Part shown: positions 27,244 through 35,533 of the stretch, one piece after another
Position numbering within the stretch: position 1 is the stretch's first letter
Layout of the letters: each line of letters begins with the position of its first letter
Source: Streptoverticillium olivoreticuli subsp. olivoreticuli
GTDB taxonomy: Bacteria > Actinomycetota > Actinomycetes > Streptomycetales > Streptomycetaceae
DNA: 64,000 nt
Direction: 5' to 3'
NCBI RefSeq assembly: GCF_003391135.1
Contig: NZ_CP031455.1
Location: 5,688,001-5,752,000 of the forward strand
Program-made: the position numbers and the translations under genes
Notes under the pieces: model-generated
The model's database searches: none
What the model saw: the letters and a program-made list of their open reading frames with translations, nothing else
What the model was told of the DNA's origin: nothing

Positions 27244-27672
27244 ATGTCCGGTCCCTACGTCATCCGCGGCTCCGTCTCCCTCCCGGAGGCCGAGCTCATG
27301 TGGCGTTTCTCGCGCTCCTCGGGCCCCGGTGGCCAGCACGTCAACACCAGCGACAGCCAGGTCGAGCTCCGCTTCGACCTCGCCGCCACCGACGCGCTGC
27401 CCGTCGTGTGGAAGGAGCGCGCCCTCGCCAAGCTCGCGGGCCGGCTGGTGGGCGGCGTGGTGACCGTACGGGCGTCGGAGCACCGTTCCCAGTGGCGCAA
27501 CCGCGAGACCGCGGCCGTCCGGCTGGCCGCGCTCCTCGCCGAGGCATCCGCGCCCCCGCCCCGGCCGCGGCGGGCCACGAAGATCCCGCGCGGCATCAAC
27601 GAGCGGCGGCTGCGCGAGAAGAAGCAGCGCGGCGACACCAAGCGCGGCCGCTCGGGGCGGGATTGGGGCTGA
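27244..27672 (+). CDS. arfB: Peptidyl-tRNA hydrolase ArfB-like ribosome rescue factor
   Basis: The 142-residue protein has the class I release-factor catalytic domain with the GGQ loop (SSGPGGQHVNTSDS) and no stop-codon recognition domain. A basic C-terminal tail (RRLREKKQRGDTKRGRSGRD) follows that in ArfB/YaeJ enters the empty mRNA channel of a stalled ribosome. It hydrolyses peptidyl-tRNA on non-stop complexes. The ATG at 27244 is preferred over an upstream extension that lacks homology. Confidence 0.92.
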   Translation: MSGPYVIRGSVSLPEAELMWRFSRSSGPGGQHVNTSDSQVELRFDLAATDALPVVWKERALAKLAGRLVGGVVTVRASEHRSQWRNRETAAVRLAALLAEASAPPPRPRRATKIPRGINERRLREKKQRGDTKRGRSGRDWG

Positions 27673-27688
27673 GCCCCTTCCGGAGACC

Positions 27689-28276
27689 TCAGGCCAGCCG
27701 CCGGTAGCGCCCCTGGAAGTACGTCAGCGGTCCGCTCTCCGTGCTCGGCGCCCCCGCCGTCAGCACCCGGCCGATCACCAGCGTGTGGTCCCCCGCCTCG
27801 ACCCGCTGCTCGGTCCGGCACTCCAGGACGGCCAGCGCGCCCCGTACCAGCGGAGCGCCCGTCGCCTCGCCGGACTCGCAGGGGATGTCCTCGAACAGCA
27901 GCCGGTCGCTGATCCGGCCCTTCATCGCGAAGCGGCCCGCGATGTGCCGCTGGCTCTCGGAGAGGACGGACACCGCCCACAGCGGCTGCCGTTCCAGGAG
28001 GTCGTCCATGCGGGAGTCGTTGCGGACGCTCACCATCACCAGCGGCGGATCGAGGGAGACGGACAGGAACGCGGTCGCCGTCATGCCGACGTCCTCGCCG
28101 TGCGGACCGTGCTCGGCGTCGTGGGCGGTCACCAGCACGACGCCCGCGGCGAGGCGGGCGAGGGCGGCACGGAACTCGTCGGCGCTCACCCCTTCAGCAT
28201 GGGGTATGGCGGTCTCGTGGGGCGTAGTCGTCTGCAACACGCTGTGCACGCTAGCCGCCGCGCCGTTTCCCCGCAT
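27689..28276 (-). CDS. Flavin reductase-like FMN-binding protein
   Basis: The protein, up to 195 residues, is a flavin reductase domain of the HpaC/ActVB type: FRAALARLAAGVVLVTA, GMTATAFLSVSLDPPLV, SRMDDLLERQPLWAVSVL and GPLTYFQGRYRRL. Such proteins reduce FMN/FAD for a two-component monooxygenase or act as oxidoreductases themselves. The true start may be a GTG 9 or 29 codons downstream; no SD decides it. No partner monooxygenase is in the window. Confidence 0.85.
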   Translation of the reverse strand: MRGNGAAASVHSVLQTTTPHETAIPHAEGVSADEFRAALARLAAGVVLVTAHDAEHGPHGEDVGMTATAFLSVSLDPPLVMVSVRNDSRMDDLLERQPLWAVSVLSESQRHIAGRFAMKGRISDRLLFEDIPCESGEATGAPLVRGALAVLECRTEQRVEAGDHTLVIGRVLTAGAPSTESGPLTYFQGRYRRLA

Positions 28277-28661
28277 CGGGCTTCAGGACCAGCCGGGTCC
28301 TAGGTCGAAAGGGCCCGCCGAAAAGGTGTCTCCCGGGCAAAACCTCCGGCCGCCGCGGATCCTCGCGCTCCGCGACCGAATCGCGCCAATGCGTGGCCGA
28401 ATGCGCTTCGGGTGTCATCCGATTCGCTTCCGGATGGCGTCCATATGGGTGTCGTATGGGTTTCGGATTTGCGTTCACGAAGCATAAGAGCGCGCTCGAA
28501 CGCCAGTAGCCGGACTTCATCACGCAGTGTGACATGAGTCACAGAGGGCGCTAATTGTTGACCCTGTGTACCGAGTGGTCAGCTCGCTGTGATTCAGTGG
28601 CCGTGATAAACGGACGACAAGAAGCCTGGAGTTGCTGTCGAGGTCTCGGGGGAGAGCGAAG
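28277..28661. other. cdgB upstream regulatory region
   Basis: No gene is seen in these 385 bases. They separate two divergent genes, are unusually AT-rich near 28440-28560 and include a candidate BldD box. Confidence 0.55.
28558..28572. promoter_or_regulatory. Candidate BldD box upstream of cdgB
   Basis: TTGACCCTGTGTACC fits the BldD pattern nTnACnC(A/T)GnGTnAn with one mismatch (C for the final A). It lies about 90 nt upstream of the cdgB start. BldD bound to c-di-GMP represses developmental genes, and cdgB is a known BldD target in S. coelicolor. Confidence 0.55.
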
Positions 28662-30416
28662 ATGGAGACCGAGTCGGAGCCGTACGTCCGCCTTGCGACC
28701 TTGCGGGGATTGCATCAGGTGGTTGCCGATCTGAACACGGCACGTAGCCTCGCGGACACCTTGCAGACCGTCGCCGACGGCATCATCGCCGGTCTCGGCT
28801 ATGAGCTTTCGGCGGTCAATCTCGTACGCCCCGACGGGGATCTCGTCGTGGCCGCAGTCGCGGGCAGCGCCCACGCCGAAGCCCTGATGGCGGGGCGGGT
28901 CGGCTCCCGCGTGTCCTGGGAGCGCCGGCTCGCCATGGCCGACCAGTGGGGCTCGCTGCGCTTCATCCCGTACACCGAGGGCTGGGTGCTCGACGACGAC
29001 GACGTGCCTCAGTGGCACACCGCCGGGCCCGCACCGCGCTTCCCGGACGAGTGGCACCCCATGGACCGCCTCTTCGCCCCGATGTACACGGCGGGCACCG
29101 CCGGCGGCGAGCTCCTCGGCGTCATCTCCGTCGACAGACCACGCAACGGACGCCGCCCGGGGGCCTGGGGCCGGGAGGCCCTGCAGATGTACGCGTTCCA
29201 GGCCGCGATTGCGATCAGCAACGCTCGGCTGCGCGCAAACATGCAAAGGGCACTCGTCCGCTTGGAACGGGAGCAGCAGGCGCTGCGCGCAAGTGAGGAA
29301 AGCTTCCGCCAGGCCTTCGAGTACGCGCCCAGCGGGATGGCCATCGCCGAGATGGGCGGCGACCAGCACGGGCGGCTGCACCGCACCAACGACGCCCTGT
29401 GCCGGCTGCTCGGCCGGTCCGCCTCCCAGATGCGCCGCTATTCCTTCTCCGACCTCGTCCACCCCGAGGACATAGGCACCCTCCTGCGCACCTCCGCCGA
29501 GGGCGGCCGCGCCGAACTGCGCCTCGGCCGCCGCGACGGCAGTTATGTCTGGGTGTCCCTGCGCAATTCCGTGGTGGCCGACGCCGCCGACGGCCCGCGC
29601 TATCTCCTCACCCATGTCGAGGACATCGAGGAACGCAAGCGCCACGAGCTCCAACTCGCCCACCGCGCAAGCCACGACTCCCTGACCGGCCTGCCCAACA
29701 GCGCCGAACTGCGCGCCCGCCTCAGCAGCCGGCTGTGCGGCACCCCGGCCCGGTCCGAGGAGCACGCGGCGGTGGCCGCGGCCCCGTACGGCTCCCTCGA
29801 AGGCTTCGACGAGGTCGAGAGCACGGCCTACCGGCAGTACGGACACGGCTTCGGCTCCGACCTCGGGCCGGATTACGCCCCCGATTTCGCCGCCGACTAC
29901 GCGTCCGATTTCGCACCCGACAGCGCCACCGGCGAATTCGGCGCCGAACACGGCGGCGCGCCCTATCCCGGCCATGTGCACACCGTCGCGCCCGACGAGG
30001 ATTCCGAGGACGACGGGACCAAGGGCCTGGCCGTGCTCTTCTGCGACCTCGACGGCTTCAAGTCCATCAACGACCGCTTCGGGCACCACACCGGCGACGC
30101 CGTCCTCATCGAGGTCGCCCGCCGCCTGACCGAGGGCGTGCGCGAAGGGGACACCGTGGCCCGGCTCGGCGGCGACGAATTCGTCGTCCTCGCCGACGGT
30201 CTCGGCCAGGCGGACGCCGAGGATCTCGCGGTCCGGCTGCGTAACGCGATCATCCCGCCGATAAGGGTCGACGGCCGGGCCGTACGCGTCGGCGCGAGCT
30301 TCGGGATCGGCTGGGCGGGCTGCGGAATGTCGGCCGACGAGGTGCTCCGCTCCGCGGATCAGCGGATGTATGTCGAAAAGCGGTCACGCGCCAAGGCGGG
30401 GCGGCGGGCGGGCTGA
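28662..30416 (+). CDS. cdgB: GAF-PAS-GGDEF diguanylate cyclase, CdgB-like
   Basis: The 584-residue cytoplasmic protein has a GAF domain (about 20-190), a coiled coil, a PAS domain (about 210-325) and a GGDEF domain (about 335-580). The active site GGDEF is intact at 503-507, and an RxxD inhibitory site (494-497) lies exactly five residues before it, so feedback inhibition is expected. It makes c-di-GMP from GTP. A 94-residue acidic, Tyr/Phe-rich insert (about 361-454) splits the cyclase fold between SHDSLTGLPN and LFCDLDGFKSIND. GGGGGAG precedes the ATG. Confidence 0.92.
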   Translation: METESEPYVRLATLRGLHQVVADLNTARSLADTLQTVADGIIAGLGYELSAVNLVRPDGDLVVAAVAGSAHAEALMAGRVGSRVSWERRLAMADQWGSLRFIPYTEGWVLDDDDVPQWHTAGPAPRFPDEWHPMDRLFAPMYTAGTAGGELLGVISVDRPRNGRRPGAWGREALQMYAFQAAIAISNARLRANMQRALVRLEREQQALRASEESFRQAFEYAPSGMAIAEMGGDQHGRLHRTNDALCRLLGRSASQMRRYSFSDLVHPEDIGTLLRTSAEGGRAELRLGRRDGSYVWVSLRNSVVADAADGPRYLLTHVEDIEERKRHELQLAHRASHDSLTGLPNSAELRARLSSRLCGTPARSEEHAAVAAAPYGSLEGFDEVESTAYRQYGHGFGSDLGPDYAPDFAADYASDFAPDSATGEFGAEHGGAPYPGHVHTVAPDEDSEDDGTKGLAVLFCDLDGFKSINDRFGHHTGDAVLIEVARRLTEGVREGDTVARLGGDEFVVLADGLGQADAEDLAVRLRNAIIPPIRVDGRAVRVGASFGIGWAGCGMSADEVLRSADQRMYVEKRSRAKAGRRAG

Positions 30417-30611
30417 GGTCCGTACCACGGCGTGGGCCCGCGATATCGGGGTAGGCTGCGCCGAATGCGGCACTGTCGCCGACGTGAATCGATCGTGAAA
30501 AATGGCCATCCGGATCGCGTGGATGCCTCGGGCCGCCCCGGCTCGGCAGCGGCGGTCCGGGGCGCTCGCGCACGTGAGCGCCGGTGGGCACCAGGTTGGG
30601 AGTGACAGGGG

Positions 30612-31544
30612 ATGACGGCCGGTAACAACGGTTCGGGAACGCCGGAGGGCGACGACCCGTTCGCGCACCTGTACCGCTCGGAGGGCGGTGACGGGAACAC
30701 CGACAGCGGCCCGGCCGCGCACCAGCCCGGCGTCCCCCGCACGTCCTACCACCAGGTCCGCACGGTCGGCTCGCGGCAGTACGGCCAGCAGAACCAGACG
30801 TACGGCGGCCAGCAGCCCCCGCACCAGCCCGCCCCGCACTACGCGGCCCCCGAAACCCTCCCCGGCGGCGTCCCCCGCCAGCCGGGCCCCGGCCACGGCG
30901 GCGGCCAGCGCCCGAAGCGGCGCGGCCTGCTCATCGCCGCGATAGCCGTCGTGGTGGTCGTGGCGGGCGGCATCGGCGCGGCGATGATCACCAACAGCGG
31001 CAACGACAGCACTTCCAAGACGAACGCGGACGGCGGCGACAACAAGCCGAAGCCGCAGGACGGTGCGAAGTCGAAGGAGCCGGAGAAGAAGGACGAGCCG
31101 AGCAATTCTTCGGCGGCGGGTCTTCAGCGGCGGGACGCGGCAACCCTCAATCTTTCGGGCGGAGCCACCACCGAGAAGACGGTGAAGGGCGCCCAGGCCG
31201 ACGGCGGCCTGTACATAACCGGCATGAACAAGGTCGGTGCCGCTGTCGAGTGGCAGGTGAAGGTCGACGCGGATGGCGAATACCGTCTCGACGCCCGCTA
31301 CGGAGTCCCCGGTACGGACGCCAATCTCACCATCACCATCAATGACAAGGCCGAGTCCCGGCCCATCAACATGAAGAACTTCGGGGGCACGAAGGACTGG
31401 GAGAACGGGTGGAAGGGCACCTGGTCCCTGATCCAGCTCAAGAAGGGTGAGAACTCCATCAAGCTCTCCTGCGAGCAGGGCAATTCGTGTGACGTGCACC
31501 TTGACCAGCTGTCGATCAGTAAGAGTGGACCGCCTACCTCATAG
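30612..31544 (+). CDS. Single-pass membrane protein with extracellular carbohydrate-binding-like domain
   Basis: The 310-residue protein has a disordered Gln/Pro/Gly cytoplasmic region (1-100), a transmembrane helix at about 105-127 and a Lys/Glu/Asp linker. A beta-rich C-terminal domain (about 180-305, GEYRLDARYGVPGTDANLTI, HLDQLSISK) resembles CBM6/CBM35 modules. Two Cys near the end (SCEQGNSCDV) may form a disulfide. It probably binds glycans at the cell wall; no catalytic domain is present. It follows cdgB by 195 nt. Confidence 0.8.
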   Translation: MTAGNNGSGTPEGDDPFAHLYRSEGGDGNTDSGPAAHQPGVPRTSYHQVRTVGSRQYGQQNQTYGGQQPPHQPAPHYAAPETLPGGVPRQPGPGHGGGQRPKRRGLLIAAIAVVVVVAGGIGAAMITNSGNDSTSKTNADGGDNKPKPQDGAKSKEPEKKDEPSNSSAAGLQRRDAATLNLSGGATTEKTVKGAQADGGLYITGMNKVGAAVEWQVKVDADGEYRLDARYGVPGTDANLTITINDKAESRPINMKNFGGTKDWENGWKGTWSLIQLKKGENSIKLSCEQGNSCDVHLDQLSISKSGPPTS

Positions 31545-31551
31545 CGAACGG

Positions 31552-31577
31552 CCGGAGAAGGAAAGCCCCTTCTCCGG
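31552..31577. terminator. Terminator between convergent genes at 31.56 kb
   Basis: A 10-bp perfect stem (31552-31561 with 31568-31577) with loop AAAGCC lies between the membrane-protein gene and the converging methyltransferase gene. Confidence 0.65.
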
Positions 31578-31589
31578 TCATTTCTGCAA

Positions 31590-32690
31590 TCAACTGACCG
31601 TGTTGCGCGGGTTGTCGAGCCACACCCGCTGACCGTCGATATCGACGGTCAGGCCGAAGCGGGCCCGTTGCGGGGTTCCCAGTGCGTGCCAGCGGAGAAA
31701 CGCGGTTCGCACCTCGTCCCAGAGGGTGCGGGGGCCGTGCTGTTCGACCTCGTACGTGTCCTGGCCCGGTGCGTACTCGACCGTCGCCCAGGACGAGCCG
31801 TCGTCCGCGAAGAGCCACAGCGTGGCTTCTCCGCTGGCGTCGTCCGCCTCGCACCATCGGTACCACGCGTCGGTGACGCTCAGAGCGATGAAGAACGCGG
31901 GGTCGTCCTGGATGACGTTCCGCGGCTCGATATCGGTCGTGCTCTTTCTGCCCTTCTCCCCGCGGTAGAAGTCCCGGACGTGCCCGGCGCCCGCCCGCTG
32001 CGTGCGGTCCCACATAAAGGCCGGGTCGCCGGAGAAGCGGCCTTGGGCCTTTCCGCCCTTCACGTCGAGCGTGGCGAAGGAACTCGCGAAGTAACTGCTG
32101 CCCCAAGGGGTGAGGATGCGGCCGTCGGGGCACTGCTCCAGCCAGGGTCGCGGCACTTGGCGCATGGTGCAGGTGCAGATGATGCGGTGATAGGGGGCTC
32201 CTTCGGGGTGCCCGTACCGGCCGTTGCCGAGGACCGCGGTGGGGTGGTAGCCGGCTCTTTTGAGGTTGTCCACGGCTGTGGCCAGCACCGCCGCGTCGAA
32301 TTCCACGGTGGTCACATTGGCGTCGCCGAGGCGATGGGCGAGCCATGCGGCGTTGTAACCGGTGCCGGTGCCGATTTCCAGGACCCGCTGCCCGGATTCG
32401 ACTTCGAGCAGGTCGAGCATTTCGAGCATGATGGAGGGCATCGAGGAGGAGGACGTGGAGAGTGTGAACTCCCCGCCCGTGACCGGGTTGCCGTCGTTGA
32501 CCTGTGTGACGAGCGGCGCGTCCGAATAGACGGCTTCTTGCCAATGGCCGGGATTCTCAGCCCGATTGTGGCCTTCGAAGGTGTCGGGGATGAAGTGGGC
32601 GCGGTCCACGGAGGCGACGGCGTCGCGCCATTCCGGGGTGAGGGCGCGTTTGCGTTCCAGCTCTTGGAGAAGCTGTTCCTGTGACGTCAC
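31590..32690 (-). CDS. PIMT-type SAM methyltransferase, orphan RiPP-maturase-like
   Basis: The 366-residue protein (GTG start at 32690; another GTG three codons upstream) is a protein-isoaspartate O-methyltransferase homologue. It carries SAM motif I VLEIGTGTGYNAAW, the PIMT-type YSDAPLVTQV and TSSSSMPSIMLEML segments, and a C-terminal extension of about 130 residues ending in QRVWLDNPRN. This layout resembles methyltransferases of graspetide/FxLD lanthipeptide clusters (TgmC-like), which modify Asp to isoAsp or aspartimide. No ATP-grasp ligase or lanthipeptide enzyme adjoins. It diverges from the DUF6879 operon. Confidence 0.8.
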   Translation of the reverse strand: MTSQEQLLQELERKRALTPEWRDAVASVDRAHFIPDTFEGHNRAENPGHWQEAVYSDAPLVTQVNDGNPVTGGEFTLSTSSSSMPSIMLEMLDLLEVESGQRVLEIGTGTGYNAAWLAHRLGDANVTTVEFDAAVLATAVDNLKRAGYHPTAVLGNGRYGHPEGAPYHRIICTCTMRQVPRPWLEQCPDGRILTPWGSSYFASSFATLDVKGGKAQGRFSGDPAFMWDRTQRAGAGHVRDFYRGEKGRKSTTDIEPRNVIQDDPAFFIALSVTDAWYRWCEADDASGEATLWLFADDGSSWATVEYAPGQDTYEVEQHGPRTLWDEVRTAFLRWHALGTPQRARFGLTVDIDGQRVWLDNPRNTVS

Positions 32691-32937
32691 CGGCCTCACT
32701 TCTTCGGGGGCTGCACGGCCTGCCGGGAGGACCGTACGGGCGGTGACGGGGCGCGGGCCACCTTCTTGCACGAGATTGCGCGCCGGTTTCGGCTCCCGAA
32801 CGTTCAGGCAGGCTGCGAGGCAGGAAGGTGCCTCTCGCAGCGCACTTCGGAAGCCTCGCGCGCCCTCTTGACGCCTCCTCCTCACCCGGGCGATGGTCGG
32901 GCAAGCTGGCGCAACCCACTCGGCGCAGGAGGGTTCC

Positions 32938-33180
32938 ATGGCACTACGGTTCATCGCCAAGGACGACAAGTCGGGGGTCAACGGGTCCCCGTCGATCTTC
33001 GTGGACGAGGAGACCTCCGACTTCGTCCTGCAGGGTTGGAAAGTGGACGAGCGGACGGAAGCCGACGTCTTGAGCGTAGGGCCCATCCCGGCCCATGAGG
33101 CCGTGATCCGGATTCCGGCCCGTATGGTGCGGGCGCTGAGGGAGGCATGTGATGTCGCAGAGCCTGGAGAGCTTCGCTGA
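32938..33180 (+). CDS. Small conserved protein upstream of DUF6879
   Basis: The 80-residue protein has a strong SD (GGAGGG, 5 nt spacing). It reads like a compact beta-alpha domain: FVLQGWKVDERTEADVLSVG then a helical tail PARMVRALREACD. I recall similar 80-residue proteins directly preceding DUF6879 genes in streptomycetes but know no function. It overlaps the DUF6879 gene by 29 nt, so the two are translationally coupled. Confidence 0.75.
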   Translation: MALRFIAKDDKSGVNGSPSIFVDEETSDFVLQGWKVDERTEADVLSVGPIPAHEAVIRIPARMVRALREACDVAEPGELR

Positions 33181-33676
33181 ACTGCTCGACGCCACCCGTG
33201 TTTCCGCGCTCCATCTGGAGATGCGTGACTTCTATGGCGTCGAGGGAGAGGTGTCGGATCTCGCGGTGTGGAAGGAGTCCGGCGTCTTCAACGCCGATCC
33301 CGATTCAGAGTATTGGCAGCCTTGGGCCGTCATGGTCCGGAAGGCTGTGAGCCGGGGAGTCGGGATGCGAAGGGCGCGTGTCTTCTCCGATCCTCCGAGC
33401 GACTACATCCGGTTCGAGCACGCGACGACCGTGGTGAATGTGGCCGCGGGGGAACAGGTCCGATGGCTGCCCCGACGCGAGGCGTCGGACATTCCTCTGC
33501 CCGGTAACGACTTCTGGCTGTTCGACGACCGGCTCGTACAGTTCAACATCTTCGCGGGCGACGGGCGTTGGATGTACACCGATTTCTCGGAAGACCTGTC
33601 CGTCATCCAGTTCTGCGTCTCGGCCTTCGAGTCCGTATGGAGCAGGGCGAAGGATCACGCCGACTTCGTCATCTAG
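33152..33676 (+). CDS. DUF6879-family protein
   Basis: The 174-residue soluble protein begins MSQSLESFAELLDATRVSAL and contains FEHATTVVNVAAGEQVRWLPR and NDFWLFDD...FNIFAGDGRW, the characteristic pattern of this actinobacterial family. GGAGG 6 nt before the ATG at 33152 fixes the start. The gene lies between an 80-residue partner and an HTH/DUF5753 gene, the usual context. The role is unknown; association with WhiJ-type regulators suggests a regulatory or toxin-antitoxin-like module. Confidence 0.82.
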   Translation: MSQSLESFAELLDATRVSALHLEMRDFYGVEGEVSDLAVWKESGVFNADPDSEYWQPWAVMVRKAVSRGVGMRRARVFSDPPSDYIRFEHATTVVNVAAGEQVRWLPRREASDIPLPGNDFWLFDDRLVQFNIFAGDGRWMYTDFSEDLSVIQFCVSAFESVWSRAKDHADFVI

Positions 33677-33700
33677 AGCTGTATGCGGAGACCACAGTTC

Positions 33701-34546
33701 ATGCCCTCGCCATTCTCCAGTGCTCAGGCCGCCCGGAAAGCCATCGCCGGGCGGCTGTCCGACATCAAGAAGGATGCCGGGCTCACGGGGCAGGAGTTGG
33801 CGGAGCGCTGTGGCTGGCACCCCGCGAAGTCTTCCCGCATCGCCAATGGGAAGACGCTGCCGTCGGATGCGGATATCCGCCTGTGGTGCGTTGCCTGCGG
33901 AGCAGAGGACCAGATCGACGACCTCATCGCCGCCTCCCGTACCGCTGAGTCCATGTACACGGAATGGAAGCGCGTCCACCGCACAGGCATGCGCAAGTCG
34001 CAGGAGGACGTACTGCCTCTCTACGAGCGGACACGGGTCTGCCGGGTCTATGCCTCGAACGTCGTCGCCGGGTTCTTCCAGACCGAGTCGTACGCCCGCG
34101 CGCTGATGGCTTCCGTCACTGAATTCCAAGGGACCCCCGACGACGTGGACGCGGCCGTGGCCTCGCGTCTGGCGCGCTCCCGCCTGCTGCACGAGGGCGA
34201 TCACCGCTTCTCGGTGCTGCTCGAGGAATGGGTGCTGCGGGCCCGCATCGGCGACGCCGCGACGATGGCCGGACAGCTCGGGCACCTGCTCACCGTCATG
34301 CCGCTTCCCTCGGTGTCGCTCGGGATCATCCCTTTCACGGCCGAGCGCCGGGTGTGGCCGTTGGAAGCGTTCTATATGTTCGACGGCGCTCTCGTCTCCG
34401 TCGAGACACTGTCGGCCTTCGTGAATATCACGTCTCCAGGGGAGATCGCCGTCTACGGCAAGGCATTCGCTCGGCTCCAGAAGACGGCGGTCTACGGCAC
34501 GCAGGCGCGTGCATGCGTCACCAGGGCCATCGACGCCCTCGGGTGA
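33701..34546 (+). CDS. HTH (XRE) regulator with DUF5753, WhiJ/Scr1-like
   Basis: The 281-residue protein has an N-terminal XRE helix-turn-helix (about 10-70, LTGQELAERCGWHPAKSSRI) and a C-terminal DUF5753 domain (about 95-280) with VVAGFFQTESYARALM and LEEWVLRARIGD. WhiJ and BldB-linked regulators of Streptomyces have this architecture and pair with DUF397 proteins. The start at 33701 has CGGAG upstream; an in-frame ATG at 33683 lacks an SD. A DUF397 gene follows after 114 nt. Confidence 0.9.
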   Translation: MPSPFSSAQAARKAIAGRLSDIKKDAGLTGQELAERCGWHPAKSSRIANGKTLPSDADIRLWCVACGAEDQIDDLIAASRTAESMYTEWKRVHRTGMRKSQEDVLPLYERTRVCRVYASNVVAGFFQTESYARALMASVTEFQGTPDDVDAAVASRLARSRLLHEGDHRFSVLLEEWVLRARIGDAATMAGQLGHLLTVMPLPSVSLGIIPFTAERRVWPLEAFYMFDGALVSVETLSAFVNITSPGEIAVYGKAFARLQKTAVYGTQARACVTRAIDALG

Positions 34547-34660
34547 TTCTCCGCAATCGTCCGCAACCGTGTGGCCCCGGGCTCCCTTGCGTCTCTAGCG
34601 TCCTGGCCATGACCGCGGACATCGAAGCCGGTGTCCCCCCACCTCTCGGGAAGGTTCACC

Positions 34661-34885
34661 ATGACGGACCTGTATCGGATCGACATCCACGGCGTTCAGT
34701 TCACCAAAAGCTGTGGTGGCAACACACACCCGGACGGTGAATCCTGCGTGCTCCTCGCGCGCATCGGCGAGGACGCGTGGGCCGTGGGTGACAGCAAGCG
34801 ACCCCAGGCCGAGCCGCTGAGGTTCACCACGGCCGAACTGGACGCGGCGGGCATCGATCCCAGCCGCTTCGAGCTGTCGGCCTGA
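34661..34885 (+). CDS. DUF397-family small protein
   Basis: The 74-residue protein contains FTKSCGGNTHPDGESCVLLARIG, a DUF397-like core, followed by the less usual tail RFTTAELDAAGIDPSRFEL. GGGAAGG precedes the ATG. DUF397 proteins are partners of DUF5753 HTH regulators and may act as their antagonists or small-protein ligands. Together with 33701-34546 this forms a WhiJ-type module. Confidence 0.8.
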   Translation: MTDLYRIDIHGVQFTKSCGGNTHPDGESCVLLARIGEDAWAVGDSKRPQAEPLRFTTAELDAAGIDPSRFELSA

Positions 34886-34900
34886 CCCCCTCTTGAATCA

Positions 34901-34937
34901 CAGCTCCCGCCCTCCTGCTCCACCAGGGCGGGAGCTG
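34901..34937. terminator. Terminator after the DUF397 gene
   Basis: A 13-bp perfect stem (34901-34913 with 34925-34937) around an 11-nt loop lies 16 nt after the stop. Confidence 0.75.
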
Positions 34938-34953
34938 CTTCGCTCTGCATGGG

Positions 34954-35361
34954 ATGGGATGCGCCTTGCATTTTCACGGCTACCTGTGGGTCGGAGACAA
35001 AGCGGTCTTCGACAAGGAAAGCGTCCGGCGCGCGAGGGAGACCGAAGTGCCACCCCTGGAGGCCGCTCACTGGCTCGGCAAGCCGGCCAAGTTGATGCAT
35101 GGGAGCTGGCAAAGCCCAACAGAAGCCGCACGGTGGGTACGTGAGCGGCTGACGGAGTACGCGCCGCGCTTCGCCTCCGCGAGCGACCGAGACGCGGCTC
35201 GCCTCGCGGGTAGGGTCTCCTGTGTTGCGGAGATGCTTGAGTGGGGCGGTGACGCGTGTCTTGGGTACTACCTTGGTCGCCCACTCTTCCTGAGCCTTGC
35301 GGTGGTTTCGTGTTCGCCGAACCGGGCGGCTCCTGAATTGGACTGTCCCGTTACGCGGTGA
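34954..35361 (+). CDS. Conserved hypothetical protein in the HTH/DUF397 island
   Basis: The 135-residue protein starts MGCALHFHGYLWVGDKAVFD and has an Arg/Glu-rich helix (ASDRDAARLAGRVSCVAEML). A C-terminal LGYYLGRPLFLSLAVVSCSP looks like a beta-hairpin or amphipathic strand rather than a membrane helix. The codon bias is coding-like. I know no family name. No clear SD is seen. Its last 11 nt overlap the 3' end of the opposed DUF397 gene. Confidence 0.6.
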   Translation: MGCALHFHGYLWVGDKAVFDKESVRRARETEVPPLEAAHWLGKPAKLMHGSWQSPTEAARWVRERLTEYAPRFASASDRDAARLAGRVSCVAEMLEWGGDACLGYYLGRPLFLSLAVVSCSPNRAAPELDCPVTR

Positions 35362-35533
35362 GGGCGGTGATGAAGTCCGCCCATGCGCGGGCCGGGAAGA
35401 GCAGGGTGGGGCCGTGGGGGGTCTTGGAGTCTCTGATCGGGACCAGGCCGGGTATGGAGTCGGCTATTTCGAGGCAGCTTCCTCCTACGCCGTCGCTGTA
35501 ACTGCTCTTGCGCCAGGCGTACTCAGTGTTCAT
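35351..35533 (-). CDS. DUF397-family small protein
   Basis: The 60-residue protein is a canonical DUF397: WRKSSYSDGVGGSCLEIAD followed by VPIRDSKTPHGPTLLFPARAWADFITAL. It overlaps the upstream HTH gene by 11 nt, so the two are translationally coupled. This is the second DUF5753/DUF397 pair within 3 kb, on the opposite strand to the first. Confidence 0.93.
   Translation of the reverse strand: MNTEYAWRKSSYSDGVGGSCLEIADSIPGLVPIRDSKTPHGPTLLFPARAWADFITALTA

Noticed and set aside
28551..30089. Long open frame (512 codons) antisense to the cdgB gene
   Set aside because: It is a GC-bias shadow of the cyclase gene: the composition is Gly/Val/Ala/His-rich without domains, there is no SD, and the cdgB frame has intact GAF, PAS and GGDEF motifs.
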